Assembly: GCA_035403225.1 (NCBI GenBank)
Contig: DAONET010000016.1
Location: 1 to 58,367, forward strand
DNA: 58,367 bases
DNA from: DAIRDK01 sp035403225
Lineage (GTDB): Bacteria; Bacteroidota; Bacteroidia; Bacteroidales; FEN-979
Direction: 5' to 3'
Shown here: positions 15,340-24,245 of the stretch, piece after piece
Layout of the letters: every line of letters starts with the position of its first letter
How positions within the stretch are numbered: the stretch's first letter is position 1
The notes under the pieces: model-generated
Seen by the model: only the letters and a program-made list of their open reading frames with translations
What the model was told of the DNA's origin: nothing
Database searches by the model: none
Translations under genes and position numbers: made by a program

Positions 15340-17025
15340 TCAGATCCTTACTATAGTCTCGAATTCTCCTCTCAGGAACCGGTTCACCATCTTGTACCGC
15401 TGGATCTTGCCGCTGCTCGTGCGGGGGATATCCTGTGACCTGACCGGGATGAAGGTGTCGATCATCAAGCCGATTGTCACCAGAAAATGTTGTTGTATTG
15501 ACCGGAAATGTTCAATGGAAGTCTCGTTTGCCGGGGCAACCATGAACACGACCACCTTGTCTTTCCCCTCTTTTTCGTCGAAATACCCCGCCATCACGAT
15601 CTTGCCATAGGTTACGCCGTCAGCTTTCAGGGCCAGTGATTCCAGGTCGTTGGAGTAATAGTTGGTCCCGTTGATGAAAATAATATCCTTCATCCTTCCC
15701 ATGATGAAGAGATCTCCCTTATGCACAAAACCCAGGTCGCCGGTATGCAACCATCCGTTCCGGAAAACCTCCTTGCTGGCTTCCGGGCTGTGGTAATAAC
15801 CCGAGGTGATATTATCGCCTTTCACCAACACATGTCCGGTGCGGTCGGGAGGAAGCGGGTTGTCATCGTCATCGGCAATGATAAAATCGCAAAATGACAG
15901 GTGTTGCCCCAGGTTGACCAGTTGCACTTCGTCATCGGGACCGGCATGTTCTTCCACGATGCCTTTACTGAAGAGCAGGCTGCGACGGAACGAAACCACT
16001 TCCGGTTCCTCATCGAGGGGGGTAAACGAAATGGCCAGCGAGGCTTCCGCCATCCCGTAACAGGGTAACATGGCTTTCGGTTGATAACCAAAAGCTGATA
16101 AATTGGCATTGAATTCCTGCATGGCCGGGATGGAGATGGGTTCGGCTCCATTGAAGATAACCCGGACACCGGAAAGGTCCCAATCCGGATCTTTCCTGCG
16201 AGAGATAAAACGATTGATGATGGTCTGCCCGAAATTGGGGCACCCGGTGACGACGGAAGGACGATGGCTCATCGTATCAAGCCATAACAGGGAATTCTTG
16301 ATAAAATCCATCGTCTCTATAAAATAGCAGTTCGCACCGACATACATGGGCGTCATGTGGAAACCGACCAATCCCATATCGTGATACAGAGGCATCCAAC
16401 TTATCGTGCATTCATCAGCCCGGAGTTGTAATACATTCCGAATACCGCAGAGGTTATGCACCAGGTTATGGTGCGTCAACATGACGCCTTTGGGATCGCC
16501 CGTGCTTCCGGAAGAAAACTGGAGCAAGGCCAGATCAGTATCCGCGATAGTCACCGGAGGGATCTCCTCCGAGTCAAGAGGCACGGTGGATACATCAACC
16601 AGTAAGTCCGCAGGGATACCGCTCCTCAGCCAGGTATCAACATGATTGTGCGAAAGAATCACGCGTGGCCGGCCCAACTGATGAAACACCTTTTCAGCTT
16701 TCTCTGCCGCCGGGTTGTATGCTGTAAAAGAGAATGGCGGCTGAAGAAGAGCGGGGACAACACCGCTGATGAAGCAGGCCCAAAGTACGGGGATGATCTC
16801 GGCATTGGTTTCCAGCGAAAGGATTACCACATCGCCCTGACGGATACCGCAGGCATGAAACCCGGCCGCCATCCTTCGTGACTGATCGAGTAACTCGGGA
16901 AAAGTAGTGAAACGGATGGAACGATCGGGCTGAACATACCCAACTCCGTGATCAGGAAAAAGAATTGCATTCTGGTAAAGCATTTCCGCCATTTGGCGGT
17001 ATCTGGGTGCACGTTCTAACGTCAT
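15340..17025 (-). CDS. Fatty-acyl-AMP ligase-like AMP-binding enzyme (FAAL)
   Basis: A 561-residue ANL-superfamily enzyme. It has the phosphate-binding loop LLQFSSGSTGDPKGVMLTH (about 167-185), the FAAL-like WMPLYHDMGLVG, YGMAEASLAISF, the TGDLGF motif, and the C-terminal lysine in RTSSGKIQR. FAALs activate fatty acids to acyl-adenylates and pass them to an ACP; acyl-CoA ligases of this type would use CoA. The W-x-P-L-Y-H-D-M-G-L motif and overall length favour the FAAL branch. Its start overlaps the stop of the TMTC-like gene by 4 bases, so it ends a minus-strand operon from 22979. The nearest ACP gene is at 9774-10010; a functional link is only a guess. Confidence 0.82.
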   Translation of the reverse strand: MTLERAPRYRQMAEMLYQNAILFPDHGVGYVQPDRSIRFTTFPELLDQSRRMAAGFHACGIRQGDVVILSLETNAEIIPVLWACFISGVVPALLQPPFSFTAYNPAAEKAEKVFHQLGRPRVILSHNHVDTWLRSGIPADLLVDVSTVPLDSEEIPPVTIADTDLALLQFSSGSTGDPKGVMLTHHNLVHNLCGIRNVLQLRADECTISWMPLYHDMGLVGFHMTPMYVGANCYFIETMDFIKNSLLWLDTMSHRPSVVTGCPNFGQTIINRFISRRKDPDWDLSGVRVIFNGAEPISIPAMQEFNANLSAFGYQPKAMLPCYGMAEASLAISFTPLDEEPEVVSFRRSLLFSKGIVEEHAGPDDEVQLVNLGQHLSFCDFIIADDDDNPLPPDRTGHVLVKGDNITSGYYHSPEASKEVFRNGWLHTGDLGFVHKGDLFIMGRMKDIIFINGTNYYSNDLESLALKADGVTYGKIVMAGYFDEKEGKDKVVVFMVAPANETSIEHFRSIQQHFLVTIGLMIDTFIPVRSQDIPRTSSGKIQRYKMVNRFLRGEFETIVRI

Positions 17026-19076
17026 TTTTTGCCTTGTTGATTAAGGATCTGCCGGGCCATCTCGTAATAATAAGCAGCTTTCTGCTGATCTCCGTGAATC
17101 TTATACAGATAGTTCAACTGCATGGCCATTTCGTAGGTCGGCCGTTTTGACACGGCTGTCTCCCAGTTTTTCACAGCAGCAGCCGTATCCCCCTTCTGAA
17201 TATAATAATTACCGATGTTGATGTACGGCATGTCAAGATCAGGATACTTCCGGATCATATCTTCGTTCATCGAAACAGCCCGTTCGAAATCCCCCATGTC
17301 GTTATATACATTGGCCAGTGCGAAAATGGCCCTGATCTCTCCGGGTCGGTTTTTCAGAATGGTATTATAACATTCAATGGCCTTATCGTACTGTTGTGCT
17401 TCGCGATACGACATGCCCAGGTTGACCCAGGCAGGTATCAGTTCGGGTTTCAAATCAATGGCTTTTTTCAGGTAAACAATGGCCGAATCAGGATTCTTGT
17501 CAAAATACAGATAAACCGTCCCCAGGTCATTCAGGGTCTGGTATTGTTCCGGATAGATTTTCAGTGACTGGCGGTAATAGTCCAGGATAAATTCTTTTTT
17601 ATACTGATTCACGTTCCCCGTAGCTAAGAAGCCCGGATCGGAATACACGGTGTTCATGAGATACCCGGCTATCTGAGCATTGGCTTTGGCCGAATTTTTC
17701 AGATAGGGTATATCTTTCCGGAAAAGGTCGAAGTTGTTGCGCCATTCGCGGTTACGGGTGATCGTCAGCGCCGTATAAGGGATCAGGATCAGGGCTGCCA
17801 CGACGATAATCTTGGCCCGCCCGTCAAACTCAATGGTCAGACTTTTCGGATCAACCTTGAATAATTTGAAAATGAAAAACACCAGCGCTATGCAGAATCC
17901 GAGGGAACCGACGAAGACAAAGCGTTCGCCCACGATGCCCACCACCGGGATCAGGACATTGGAATACATCGAAATGGCAATGAGATACCACAGGATAGCG
18001 AACGACAACAAATGTTTCCCGCGGAAATTGCGCAGTGCATAGATCAGCAAGGCCGCGTACAACAAGAGGGAGAGAATCGCCCAGATGTTCCCGAGGTTGT
18101 CGTACGGTATCTGGTTGTAGCCGTAATAGTACAGCAACGGATGCGGGAAGATCAGGATCCTCAGGTAGAATAGCAACCCGATGAAGCCGGTTCCCAACCT
18201 GTACCAGATATTTTTATCGAAATAAAGAGGGTTTTCCACAAAACTGTTGACCCGTTCGGCCGGCGGCAGAATAAACAACCGGGGAATGTAATGCACCAGC
18301 AGTAGCGAGACAAAGATGATTGCGACAACAGGGATATATGACTTCGGCTTCAGATCGGTGAAAAAATACAGCACCAGCGGGTACAACGCCAGGAACGGAA
18401 GGATGGAGGATTTGGCCAGGTACCCGAGGATAAACAAAAGGGCAGCCGTAAAGAGATGGATGGCATTTTTTGTATCTGCATATTTCAGCACGAAATGCAT
18501 AGCCAGGATGGCCCCGAGAAAGGCCAGCATCTCATCACGGTTTTTCAGGCTGGCCACTACTTCCGTATGAACGGGATGCGCCATGAAGATCACCGTTATC
18601 AGGAACGGGAAGAGGATATTATAGTTTCGCAACAATCTCTTCAGTACGAAAAAGAGCGCGGTGGAAAGGAAGAAATAAATCAGCAGGTTCACGCCGTGGT
18701 TTACTCCCGGCTTCTCTCCGTAAAGAGAATACTCAATGGCGAAAGTGGTCTTGACGATGGGCCGGTAATCGGAAACCTGGGTAGATACATTCCCCTTTTG
18801 GGAGAAATAGTATGAGGTAAAAATCTCGGGGATGGCCTTCACTCCTTTTTTCACCACCTCGTTGTGGGTGACGAATTCGTCATCGACCGCATATTTGTTC
18901 AGGATCGTATTTCCATACAGTATCAGCGCCCACAGAAAGAAAAACAAGACAAAATACCAGTTAGCCGCCCTGGAGGCAGGTGGTTTAACCTGATTTTTAG
19001 TTTTTTCCATTGGTTTCCCGCCCTTTGGTGTTTTTTTCACGCCAGGGACAGTCCGTTGTTGAACCGGTTTCTTCAT
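17022..19076 (-). CDS. Multi-pass membrane protein with C-terminal TPR repeats (TMTC/GT39-like)
   Basis: A 684-residue protein. The first 35 residues are lysine-rich and cytoplasmic; then about ten to twelve hydrophobic segments follow (from YFVLFFFLWALILYGN to about residue 430), with an early AVDDEFVTHN that matches the acidic first-loop motif of GT-C enzymes such as protein O-mannosyltransferases, and AHPVHTEVVASLKNRDEMLA. The last ~200 residues hold about five TPR units (TLNDLGTVYLYFDKNPDSAIVYLKKAIDLKP and so on). This layout is that of TMTC-like proteins. It would transfer a lipid-linked sugar outside the inner membrane, but the acceptor is not known. It lies 23 bases after rsmA and overlaps the FAAL gene by 4 bases. 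Confidence 0.78.
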   Translation of the reverse strand: MKKPVQQRTVPGVKKTPKGGKPMEKTKNQVKPPASRAANWYFVLFFFLWALILYGNTILNKYAVDDEFVTHNEVVKKGVKAIPEIFTSYYFSQKGNVSTQVSDYRPIVKTTFAIEYSLYGEKPGVNHGVNLLIYFFLSTALFFVLKRLLRNYNILFPFLITVIFMAHPVHTEVVASLKNRDEMLAFLGAILAMHFVLKYADTKNAIHLFTAALLFILGYLAKSSILPFLALYPLVLYFFTDLKPKSYIPVVAIIFVSLLLVHYIPRLFILPPAERVNSFVENPLYFDKNIWYRLGTGFIGLLFYLRILIFPHPLLYYYGYNQIPYDNLGNIWAILSLLLYAALLIYALRNFRGKHLLSFAILWYLIAISMYSNVLIPVVGIVGERFVFVGSLGFCIALVFFIFKLFKVDPKSLTIEFDGRAKIIVVAALILIPYTALTITRNREWRNNFDLFRKDIPYLKNSAKANAQIAGYLMNTVYSDPGFLATGNVNQYKKEFILDYYRQSLKIYPEQYQTLNDLGTVYLYFDKNPDSAIVYLKKAIDLKPELIPAWVNLGMSYREAQQYDKAIECYNTILKNRPGEIRAIFALANVYNDMGDFERAVSMNEDMIRKYPDLDMPYINIGNYYIQKGDTAAAVKNWETAVSKRPTYEMAMQLNYLYKIHGDQQKAAYYYEMARQILNQQGKK

Positions 19077-19099
19077 TAATCGAGAAAGTTTTTACAAAA

Positions 19100-19885
19100 T
19101 TAGGAAATTTCAGGAGAGTTATCATCCACCAGGCGGGTGAGTTCAACGAACTGGTCTACCGAGCACTGTTCCGGTCTCAGGTCCAGCAAGGGAGACGGGG
19201 TTTGAAGACCTGTGCGGGCAAGTCCGCGGATGGAATTGCGGATCGTTTTCCGGCGCTGATTGAACGTGGTTTTCACCACCCGTACAAAAAGGTCCTCGTT
19301 GCATTCCAGGCTCTTCACGCCGTTTCTCCGAAGCCTGATCACTCCCGATTTCACTTTGGGGGGTGGGAAGAAAACGGTTTCATCGACGGTAAACAGGTAA
19401 TCAATATCGTACCAGGCCTGCAACAGCACACTGAGGATGCCATACACCCTCGATCCCGGCGGGGAGGCAATGCGTGCGGCCACTTCCTGCTGGAACATCC
19501 CGGTAACCTGCTTCACCAGGTCCTTGTGCTCCAGTACCCGGAAGAGGATCTGCGAGGAGATGTTGTACGGGAAATTACCGATGACCTGGATGACATCCGC
19601 CGGATGAAAAAGACGGGTCATGTCAGTCCGCAGAAAGTCATCGTGCAGGATCCGGCCGTGCAGCTCCGGGAAGCGGGTTGTCAGGTATTCCACCGATTCG
19701 TTATCGATCTCTATGACCTTCAGATCGAACGATGGTTGTTCAAGGATATGCCGGGTAAGCACCCCTGTCCCCGGTCCGATTTCGAGTACCTGAGGTATCT
19801 GTGGATCGAGATAACCGGCAATACGGTTGGCGATGCTATCATCTCTGAGGAAATGTTGTCCCAGTTTTTTTTTAGGTCGGACCAT
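19100..19885 (-). CDS. rsmA: 16S rRNA (adenine1518-N6/adenine1519-N6)-dimethyltransferase
   Basis: A 261-residue RsmA/KsgA enzyme, which dimethylates two adjacent adenines in the 3' hairpin of 16S rRNA during 30S maturation. The signature is complete: KKKLGQHFLRD at the start, VLEIGPGTGVLTRHIL (SAM motif I), VIEIDNESVEYL, and the catalytic NFPYNISSQILF (motif IV, NLPY in most). Length fits the family (about 260-270). I chose the start at 19885 (MVRPKKKLGQHF); the open frame extends 32 codons upstream into the TPR gene without any conserved residues. It lies 16 bases after the TPR gene and 23 before the TMTC-like gene in the same direction. Confidence 0.95.
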   Translation of the reverse strand: MVRPKKKLGQHFLRDDSIANRIAGYLDPQIPQVLEIGPGTGVLTRHILEQPSFDLKVIEIDNESVEYLTTRFPELHGRILHDDFLRTDMTRLFHPADVIQVIGNFPYNISSQILFRVLEHKDLVKQVTGMFQQEVAARIASPPGSRVYGILSVLLQAWYDIDYLFTVDETVFFPPPKVKSGVIRLRRNGVKSLECNEDLFVRVVKTTFNQRRKTIRNSIRGLARTGLQTPSPLLDLRPEQCSVDQFVELTRLVDDNSPEIS

Positions 19886-19901
19886 CCTGCTGTTTTGGTT
19901 A

Positions 19902-21782
19902 TTAATGCACAATATCTCCCCGGAGGATCCGGTATCGTTGCCGGGCATCAACGGCGTACACCCCTCCCGGGTATTTTTCAAAGATTTCCCGGTAGTACTT
20001 CATGGCCCCTTCTTTGTCATTCAGCCATCGTTCGCGTATTTCCGCCCGTTTCATCAATGCCGAATCGGCCAGGAAGCCGTCGGGGAAAATACTCACTACC
20101 AGTCCGAGCAGGCTGTCGGCTTCCTGTGCCTTGCCGGTCTTTAGCAGAATAAGGGCTTTTCTGAAGAACATTTCATCCATGATGGGGTGCTCATCGAATA
20201 ATAAAAGGATGGAATCGAGTGTCGCCAGGGCCTCCTGAGACTGGTTTTTGTAATCGAGCAGATCGGCCCGGGCATACAGGTTCAGCGCGACGGTGCCTGA
20301 ATCGGCATCGAAATTTTCGCCAATCAGTAAGGATAGCGCCATGGCATCGTTGGAGATCAGTTTGGAGGTGGCTGCTTTCAGCACATCTGCCTGGGCTTTG
20401 GCCCATTTAAATTCCCCGATATAAAAAGACAGTTTCGCATTTTTAAATTTAGCCGTCTGCCCGATCACATCGTACTTAAAGTCTTTATATACCTGCTGAT
20501 AAAGCAACGTAGCTTCCCACACATCCCCGTAAAACAACAGGATATCGGCCAGCTCTGTCTTGCACCGGGCTTTCATCTCGGGTTTAAGATCCGGCATCTC
20601 CAGCGTCTTATTCATGATCAGGGTGGCTTCATCGGGTTTATTCAGGTAGAATGCATCCAGATGAGCCAGGTCAAGGATGAGGGTAATCGTAGCATAATTG
20701 TACCCGCTGACAGCCAACTCGTCGAGGAATTCTTTTTCCAACTTAACCAGCTCCTCGGAAAGAGGAAGCGGACCATTCACGTAACGGAGATAACGGGTGT
20801 TCAGTAACTCCGTACGGGCAAGGTCAAAATAGGGATCATTTTTCCCTTTCGCAAGGATATACCGGTAGGCCTCTTCAGCCACCTCATATTGTTCATTCGA
20901 AACAGCCACCTGAGCCAGTGACACCAGCCTCTGTCCGTTCTCTTTCAGCCGGCGGTCGAGTGATTTAGCTTGTATCAGGGCCATCCCGAAGTCTTTTTGC
21001 TGAATGGAATACCACCACATCAGCTCGGAATAAACTTCGCGGTCCGGATTTTTCTGCACCCGGGTCAGCAGGGCTTTCCTTACCTCCTCGTTCCGGGTAT
21101 TGTCGGGGTCATTGGCCAACAGGTTTTGCAGTTTATCCTCCACGGTCTTCAGGTAAGATTCATTGACCGAGATAAGCTCCAGATATTCCTCGATGGTATT
21201 TTTGATATCGCCTGTTCGTTCGAAGATTGATGCCAGTTCAAGGCTGAAGGGATAGGATCCGTTCAGAAGCTCGCGTCCTTTGCGGTAAACGCGGATCGCA
21301 TAATCGTTTTCGCCCCGCATGATGAAAGCGTTGGCCAGTTCATTGATCTGTTGTTGCTGAGCAGGCATTTTTCTGACAGCTTCTTCATACATTTTCCTGG
21401 CTTTCTCGGTATCTCCACCCCGGTAAGTCACATAACCCAGGTCCACCAGGTACCGCATCGCATCGGGATCCTGACGGCGTTGTTCCCTGACCAGTTTTTC
21501 GGCTCTGTCAAAGTCTTTGGTCTCAATCAGGCTATACAGGTAATAAGTGTAATAAAACGGGCCCGGTCTTTTTTCATATAACTTCTCGTACAATTCAGCC
21601 GCCTTTTCATAATCGCGCGATTGGAAGAACTGAAGAGCCAGTTGTTCGTTGCTTTCGGTCGGGGCATTCTGGCGAAATGGAAGCGCCGGGGGTGTTCCCG
21701 TAGAACGATCCTGCCCATGCAACACAGGGAGAAACCCTGCTGACAGGAAAACCATCAAAAGCAATCGGATCCCTTTTCTCAT
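19902..21782 (-). CDS. Secreted TPR-repeat protein
   Basis: A 626-residue protein with a signal peptide (MRKGIRLLLMVFLSAGFLPVLHGQ). The whole mature part is built from TPR-like helix pairs (LALQFFQSRDYEKAAELYEKL, YVTYRGGDTEKARKMYEEAV, AFIMRGENDYAIRVYRKG, and near the end AEIRERWLNDKEGAMKYYREIFEKYPG). It is probably a periplasmic scaffold; proteins of this type in Bacteroidota sit beside envelope and secretion genes, but no partner can be read here. It lies between the M20 gene (3 bases upstream) and rsmA. The arrangement suggests one transcript starting near 23003. Confidence 0.78.
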   Translation of the reverse strand: MRKGIRLLLMVFLSAGFLPVLHGQDRSTGTPPALPFRQNAPTESNEQLALQFFQSRDYEKAAELYEKLYEKRPGPFYYTYYLYSLIETKDFDRAEKLVREQRRQDPDAMRYLVDLGYVTYRGGDTEKARKMYEEAVRKMPAQQQQINELANAFIMRGENDYAIRVYRKGRELLNGSYPFSLELASIFERTGDIKNTIEEYLELISVNESYLKTVEDKLQNLLANDPDNTRNEEVRKALLTRVQKNPDREVYSELMWWYSIQQKDFGMALIQAKSLDRRLKENGQRLVSLAQVAVSNEQYEVAEEAYRYILAKGKNDPYFDLARTELLNTRYLRYVNGPLPLSEELVKLEKEFLDELAVSGYNYATITLILDLAHLDAFYLNKPDEATLIMNKTLEMPDLKPEMKARCKTELADILLFYGDVWEATLLYQQVYKDFKYDVIGQTAKFKNAKLSFYIGEFKWAKAQADVLKAATSKLISNDAMALSLLIGENFDADSGTVALNLYARADLLDYKNQSQEALATLDSILLLFDEHPIMDEMFFRKALILLKTGKAQEADSLLGLVVSIFPDGFLADSALMKRAEIRERWLNDKEGAMKYYREIFEKYPGGVYAVDARQRYRILRGDIVH

Positions 21783-21785
21783 TTT

Positions 21786-22979
21786 TCATTCATTCAGCAA
21801 GCGGCTGGCGAACCAGGCCATCAGCCCTGCTCCGGTCTCCAGCGCCGATTCATCCACATCAAACGTAGAAGAATGCAGGTTAGCGGTAAATCCCTTTTCC
21901 TCGTTTCGTATGCCCAGGCGATAGAAACACGAAGGCACTGCCTCTGCGAAATAGGAGAAATCCTCGGCCGTCATGATCCGGTCAAGATCCGCCACCTGTG
22001 CTTCTCCCAGGTATTCCGGGGCCCAATGCCGGAGTTTGTCCGTCAACGCTTCGTTGTTATTTACAAACGGATATCCATGGGCAATTCGTACATCACAGCT
22101 CCCGTTCATGCCGGCAGCAATGGAAGTGGCGATGGTCTCCACCCGGCGGTGGATCTCTTTTCTCCACTCTTCGTTAAAAGTCCTCACGGTCCCGTCAATC
22201 CTGACTTCATCGGGGATGATGTTGGTACGGCCCTCTCCGGAGATCCTGCCAAACGAAAGTACAGTCGGCATGAGCGGGTTGGCATTGCGGCTGACGATCT
22301 CCTGAAGAGCGATGAGAATATGAGCGGCGATCAGCACGGGATCAACATTCAGGTGCGGACTGGCCGCATGACCACCTTTCCCTTTTACCGTAAGATGAAT
22401 CTCATCGGTGGAAGCCATGAACGGGCCGGGATGGAATCCCGCCTGCCCGGCTTTCAACTCCGGAAAGACATGCGCTCCCAGCGCCATATCCACTTTCGGG
22501 TCGGTGAGAACCCCTTCGCCGATCATCCTGACAGCTCCGCCGGGATATGTCTCTTCCGAGGGCTGAAAGAGGACTTTAACCGAACCGCGAAAGGTGTTTT
22601 TCATCATCTGCAGGATCCTGGCAGCGCCCAACAGACAGGTCATATGCACATCGTGCCCGCAGGCATGCATGACTCCTTCCACACAGGAGACATAGTCCGT
22701 TTTGTTTTCCTCTTTCACCGGCAATGCATCCATATCGGCCCGGAGTAGTATACACGGTCCATCACCCTGCTCACCCCTGATCAACCCGACAACACCGGTT
22801 CCGGCTATCCCGCTTTTATAAGGGATATCGTATTCGTCTAACTTGCGACAGATAAACGCCGCCGTTTCTTTCTCTTCATTCGAAAGCTCCGGGTGTTGAT
22901 GAAGATATCGCCTGATACCGGTCATTTCACGTTGCATGCCGGCCGAAATCTCGTGTATTGTCTGTGACAGTTCTGCCAT
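21786..22979 (-). CDS. M20 family amidohydrolase (N-acyl-L-amino acid amidohydrolase/hippurate hydrolase type)
   Basis: A 397-residue zinc amidohydrolase of the M20D group. Visible motifs are RADMDALPV with the first metal region, HACGHDVHMTCLLGAA (the typical CGHD-H metal ligands), PSEETYPGGAVRMI (catalytic Glu pair), GAHVFPELKAGQ and the dimerisation region KGKGGHAASPHLNVDP. The C-terminal MTAEDFSYFAE carries a further metal ligand. Such enzymes cleave N-acyl, N-benzoyl or peptide-like amide bonds of amino acids in the cytoplasm; I see no signal peptide. It is the first gene of the minus-strand run, with a -7 box at 23003-23010. The precise substrate cannot be told. Confidence 0.88.
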   Translation of the reverse strand: MAELSQTIHEISAGMQREMTGIRRYLHQHPELSNEEKETAAFICRKLDEYDIPYKSGIAGTGVVGLIRGEQGDGPCILLRADMDALPVKEENKTDYVSCVEGVMHACGHDVHMTCLLGAARILQMMKNTFRGSVKVLFQPSEETYPGGAVRMIGEGVLTDPKVDMALGAHVFPELKAGQAGFHPGPFMASTDEIHLTVKGKGGHAASPHLNVDPVLIAAHILIALQEIVSRNANPLMPTVLSFGRISGEGRTNIIPDEVRIDGTVRTFNEEWRKEIHRRVETIATSIAAGMNGSCDVRIAHGYPFVNNNEALTDKLRHWAPEYLGEAQVADLDRIMTAEDFSYFAEAVPSCFYRLGIRNEEKGFTANLHSSTFDVDESALETGAGLMAWFASRLLNE

Positions 22980-23002
22980 AGGGGTTTCATTTACAATCTC
23001 TG

Positions 23003-23010
23003 CAAAGGTA
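23003..23010 (-). promoter_or_regulatory. -7 box TACCTTTG upstream of the M20-TPR-rsmA operon
   Basis: Read on the minus strand this is TACCTTTG, matching TAnnTTTG, 23 bases ahead of the M20 start at 22979. It would drive the M20, TPR, rsmA, TMTC-like and FAAL genes. Confidence 0.5.
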
Positions 23011-23090
23011 ATGAACCTTTTGGCAACATGAACCAGACAGATTCACTCGGTTTTGACCCATAGCATTTTGCAGTTGGCGCTTGGTTCGCC

Positions 23091-23123
23091 CATCGCACTT
23101 CGCACTTCACAGTTCGCATTTGA
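23091..23123 (+). repeat. Heptad repeat (TTCRCAN), copy 1
   Basis: A run of near-identical 7-mers (TTCGCAC, TTCACAG, TTCGCAT) preceded by CATCGCAC and followed by TTGAT. The same string recurs in the intergenic regions at 28085-28478 and 44157-44532. It lies within the long intergenic region between the M20 gene and 23815 and has no coding capacity that I trust. Confidence 0.7.
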
Positions 23124-23814
23124 TTTTTGACCATGCCTAAATAGCGTTGACCGTTTTTGGGGTGAACGGGCACGGCTTGTACAATGCCATATCCAGGCAA
23201 ACGAATTTGCAACACATTGGAATAGTACATATTAAAAAAGTTATCAACAGTTAAGCCAGGTTAACATATCTTCCCCTTAACATTTAATATAGCTCAAAAC
23301 GTTTATTTAGAAATCACCTGCGTTTATCCGGAAATTCTCAGCGTTTATTTAGTTTTTGTCACAGTCAAATATTTTTTGATTTTCTCTTTTTCTATTCTGA
23401 ACTTTGTTCACCATTCATACTAACGAATTCTATCTTTTTATTTCTATTTATGAACTCCTCTCTACCCCATAATGTCACCTTCACCCCGGATAACACCTTC
23501 TTATTCATAAGTATGTCTTATTGTGTGGCTGTAGAGAGAGAGGATAATTTTCCCGGCAAAAAATCTTCTATTCCTTCCGGTGCTCTTAAAAAAGAGCCTC
23601 CGTTTCCAAAGGCCAATGAATGATTTCCCAAAAACTCATTATAAACCAAAAGAAAGGAGGCAAGGGTAAATGTAAGCAATAAAATGGAACTTCTGACACA
23701 AATCCGTTTTTTTCGGGAGCAAGCGCTTTTGATAAAAAGATGGTGCGCTCATATAATTGTTAATGAGGCTTTATAAGCAATTAAATCTTCTTTAACTCAA
23801 AAAACTGTTCAAAA
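23124..23814. other. Long AT-rich intergenic region without a recognisable gene
   Basis: About 690 bases, visibly AT-rich compared with the rest of the window. It holds a three-unit 21-base repeat (23300-23362), a short stem near 23580-23605 (GCTCTT with AAGAGC), and otherwise no open frame with family features on either strand. It presumably carries the promoter of 23815, but no convincing -7 box is visible there. It may be the remnant edge of an acquired segment. Confidence 0.6.
23300..23362 (+). repeat. Three 21-base direct repeats starting CGTTTATYYRG
   Basis: CGTTTATTTAG at 23300, CGTTTATCCGG at 23321 and CGTTTATTTAG at 23342 are spaced exactly 21 bases apart, with partly conserved tails (GAAATCACCTG, GAAATTCTCAG). 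This is two helical turns per unit. It may be an operator array or a degenerate member of a dispersed 21-base repeat; neither can be decided here. Confidence 0.6.
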
Positions 23815-24237
23815 ATGAAAAAACTTATCATAACACTGGTAATTTTACCAGTTCTATTGATTTTAGCCCCTATCGGAACATCTGCTCAACCATGGACAGG
23901 ATATCTTTATGGTAGTTTTCAAATAGAAGATTCCAATCCGGGAACTTATGACGTTTATATTACACTCACCTATAATGGAAATTCAACAGGGTGGGTGTCT
24001 TGGGGACAGACAACAACTGTTGGTTCTCCAGTAAATTACTCCTACGTTACTGTTTCGGGGTTTTTAGTCCCAACTCCAATACCAGTAAATTATTATGGTA
24101 TTGCTGTCATTGCATACAAAAATTCCAATCCAAATGATTGGCAGTACAATTCATCTGCTACCTCATCTACTTTATTAGGGCCATATCTTATGGGATTTGA
24201 TCCAAACACTGATCCGATAGTAGTCAAATGGCCTTGA
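23815..24237 (+). CDS. Small secreted protein of unknown function
   Basis: A 140-residue protein with a signal peptide (MKKLIITLVILPVLLILAPIGTSAQ, cleavage near residue 25). The mature part is rich in Tyr, Ser, Thr, Asn and Pro, with strand-like blocks (GYLYGSFQIED, GTYDVYITLTYNGNSTGWVSWG, YSYVTVSGFL, NYYGIAVIAYKN), suggesting a small all-beta domain, perhaps carbohydrate- or surface-binding. I do not recognise a family. The gene is AT-rich like the next gene's first third and unlike most of the window. A perfect long inverted repeat follows its stop and may end its transcript. Its placement just before the large mosaic secreted protein suggests they were acquired together. Confidence 0.65.
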   Translation: MKKLIITLVILPVLLILAPIGTSAQPWTGYLYGSFQIEDSNPGTYDVYITLTYNGNSTGWVSWGQTTTVGSPVNYSYVTVSGFLVPTPIPVNYYGIAVIAYKNSNPNDWQYNSSATSSTLLGPYLMGFDPNTDPIVVKWP

Positions 24238-24245
24238 TTTTCATT

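Noticed and set aside
22991..23230. Open frame of 79 codons on the minus strand
   Set aside because: It reads through the heptad repeat, overlaps the -7 box of the M20 gene and has no domain-like composition. I treat it as non-coding.
23231..23814. Small RNA or riboswitch in the AT-rich spacer
   Set aside because: Only one short stem near 23580 is visible and no conserved riboswitch core can be recognised by eye.
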